A DNA stretch of 6,795 nucleotides from an uncultured Bacilli bacterium (GTDB taxonomy: Bacteria; Bacillota_I; Bacilli_A; RF39; UBA660). The notes beneath the pieces were generated by a model. That model had not been told where the DNA came from. It searched no databases and worked only from the letters and a program-made list of their open reading frames with translations. A program made the position numbers and the translations under genes. Shown piece by piece: positions 6,466 through 6,795 of the stretch. How positions within the stretch are numbered: position 1 is the first letter of the stretch; each line of letters begins with the position of its first letter. The stretch lies in the NCBI GenBank assembly GCA_947584955.1, contig CANPWS010000069.1, positions 1 to 6,795 on the forward strand, given 5' to 3'.

Positions 6466-6795
6466 TTACACCTCATTATGAATAATATCTTGTAAAAGTC
6501 TAGTTAAAGTCATATCCTCATCATCTTCTAAAACTTGCCAGTTACATTTACCATTTGAATCGAATATTGGTATTAGTTCAATATCACCATCATTATTAAT
6601 TATCTCAAAATTTTTTTCAACTATTCCAAGACATAATTGATAGTCAAAACTTAAAACTCTTTCCATTATAGACAAATTAGGATTTCTATAATTAATTTTA
6701 TAAAAACGATTAAAGTTGTTATTTCTTATAGCCAAAATTACTGCATATATATGCTTACAATAAAATTCACATGGACAAGAACAATATACTTGCAT
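6466..6795 (-). CDS. SWIM zinc-finger protein, C-terminal part (5' partial)
   Basis: The frame runs from the right edge to TAA at 6468-6466 and gives 109 residues. Its beginning, VYCSCPCEFYCKHIYAVILA, carries the SWIM zinc-binding pattern CxC...CxH (C5, C7, C13, H15 counted from the edge) followed by the typical hydrophobic helix. SWIM fingers bind zinc and are thought to mediate DNA or protein contacts; in bacteria they occur in SWF/SNF-type ATPase-associated and stand-alone proteins. The central CxC-to-CxH gap of five residues is at the short end for the family. The rest is acidic and polar, with no domain I recognise. A methionine codon lies exactly at the window edge, but the beta-strands that normally precede a SWIM motif would then be missing, so the true start is probably outside. 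The stop is 1 nt before the macro-domain ATG, pointing to an operon. Function unknown. Confidence 0.75.
   Translation of the reverse strand: MQVYCSCPCEFYCKHIYAVILAIRNNNFNRFYKINYRNPNLSIMERVLSFDYQLCLGIVEKNFEIINNDGDIELIPIFDSNGKCNWQVLEDDEDMTLTRLLQDIIHNEV
6469..6473 (-). promoter_or_regulatory. Ribosome binding site of the macro-domain gene
   Basis: AGGTG on the minus strand lies 4 nt before ATG 6464 (its AGG core is 6 nt before) and inside the final codons of the SWIM gene (GAG GTG TAA). The alternative ATG at 6476 is preceded by an AT-only stretch with no Shine-Dalgarno match. The arrangement decides the start and implies coupled translation. Confidence 0.6.

Noticed and set aside
6465..6476. 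ATG 6476 as start of the macro-domain gene
   Set aside because: No Shine-Dalgarno sequence before it and it would overlap the upstream gene by 11 bp; ATG 6464 has AGGTG at workable spacing and begins right at the macro fold.
5724..6795. DarTG-type toxin-antitoxin system (DarG is a macro-domain antitoxin)
   Set aside because: The macro domain is of the VNASN/GSGICGAIY kind, unlike the DarG loop, and the adjacent gene is a SWIM protein with no DarT ADP-ribosyltransferase motifs visible.

Overview
The window is very AT-rich (roughly a quarter G+C or less by eye) and codes almost wall to wall. Ribosome binding sites are of the GGAGGT/GGTGAT type, and tryptophan is read from TGG in long open frames with the standard stops. 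Together this suggests a low-GC Firmicutes/Bacilli-type bacterium, not a Mycoplasma-type host that reads UGA as tryptophan. The species cannot be named from the sequence.

Layout from left to right: (1) positions 2-169, plus strand, the C-terminal end of an XRE/Cro-type helix-turn-helix regulator whose start lies outside the window; (2) a perfect 10-bp inverted repeat (159-168 / 179-188) that overlaps the stop codons of two converging genes and probably acts as a shared terminator; (3) 188-3031, minus strand, a 947-residue type III restriction subunit (Res: SF2 helicase plus PD-(D/E)xK nuclease); (4) 3035-5629, minus strand, an 864-residue beta-class DNA methyltransferase (Mod) with an unusually long N-terminal region; (5) a gap of about 94 bp holding a good extended -10 promoter for mod-res; (6) 5724-6464, minus strand, a macro-domain (ADP-ribose-binding) protein with a C-terminal extension; (7) 6466-6795, minus strand, the C-terminal part of a SWIM zinc-finger protein that runs off the right edge.

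The minus strand therefore holds two units read in the same direction. The upstream unit is SWIM protein then macro-domain protein, separated by one nucleotide and probably translationally coupled. The downstream unit is mod then res, separated by three nucleotides, with its own promoter and with the res ribosome binding site built from the last codons of mod. Mod and Res should form a type III restriction-modification complex: Mod recognises and methylates a short asymmetric site, and Res adds ATP-driven DNA translocation or sliding and cleavage. Nothing seen ties the SWIM-macro pair mechanistically to the restriction system, but the proximity makes this a plausible defence or accessory region. 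There is no gene-free stretch over 300 bases, and I saw no tRNA, rRNA, CRISPR array or insertion sequence.
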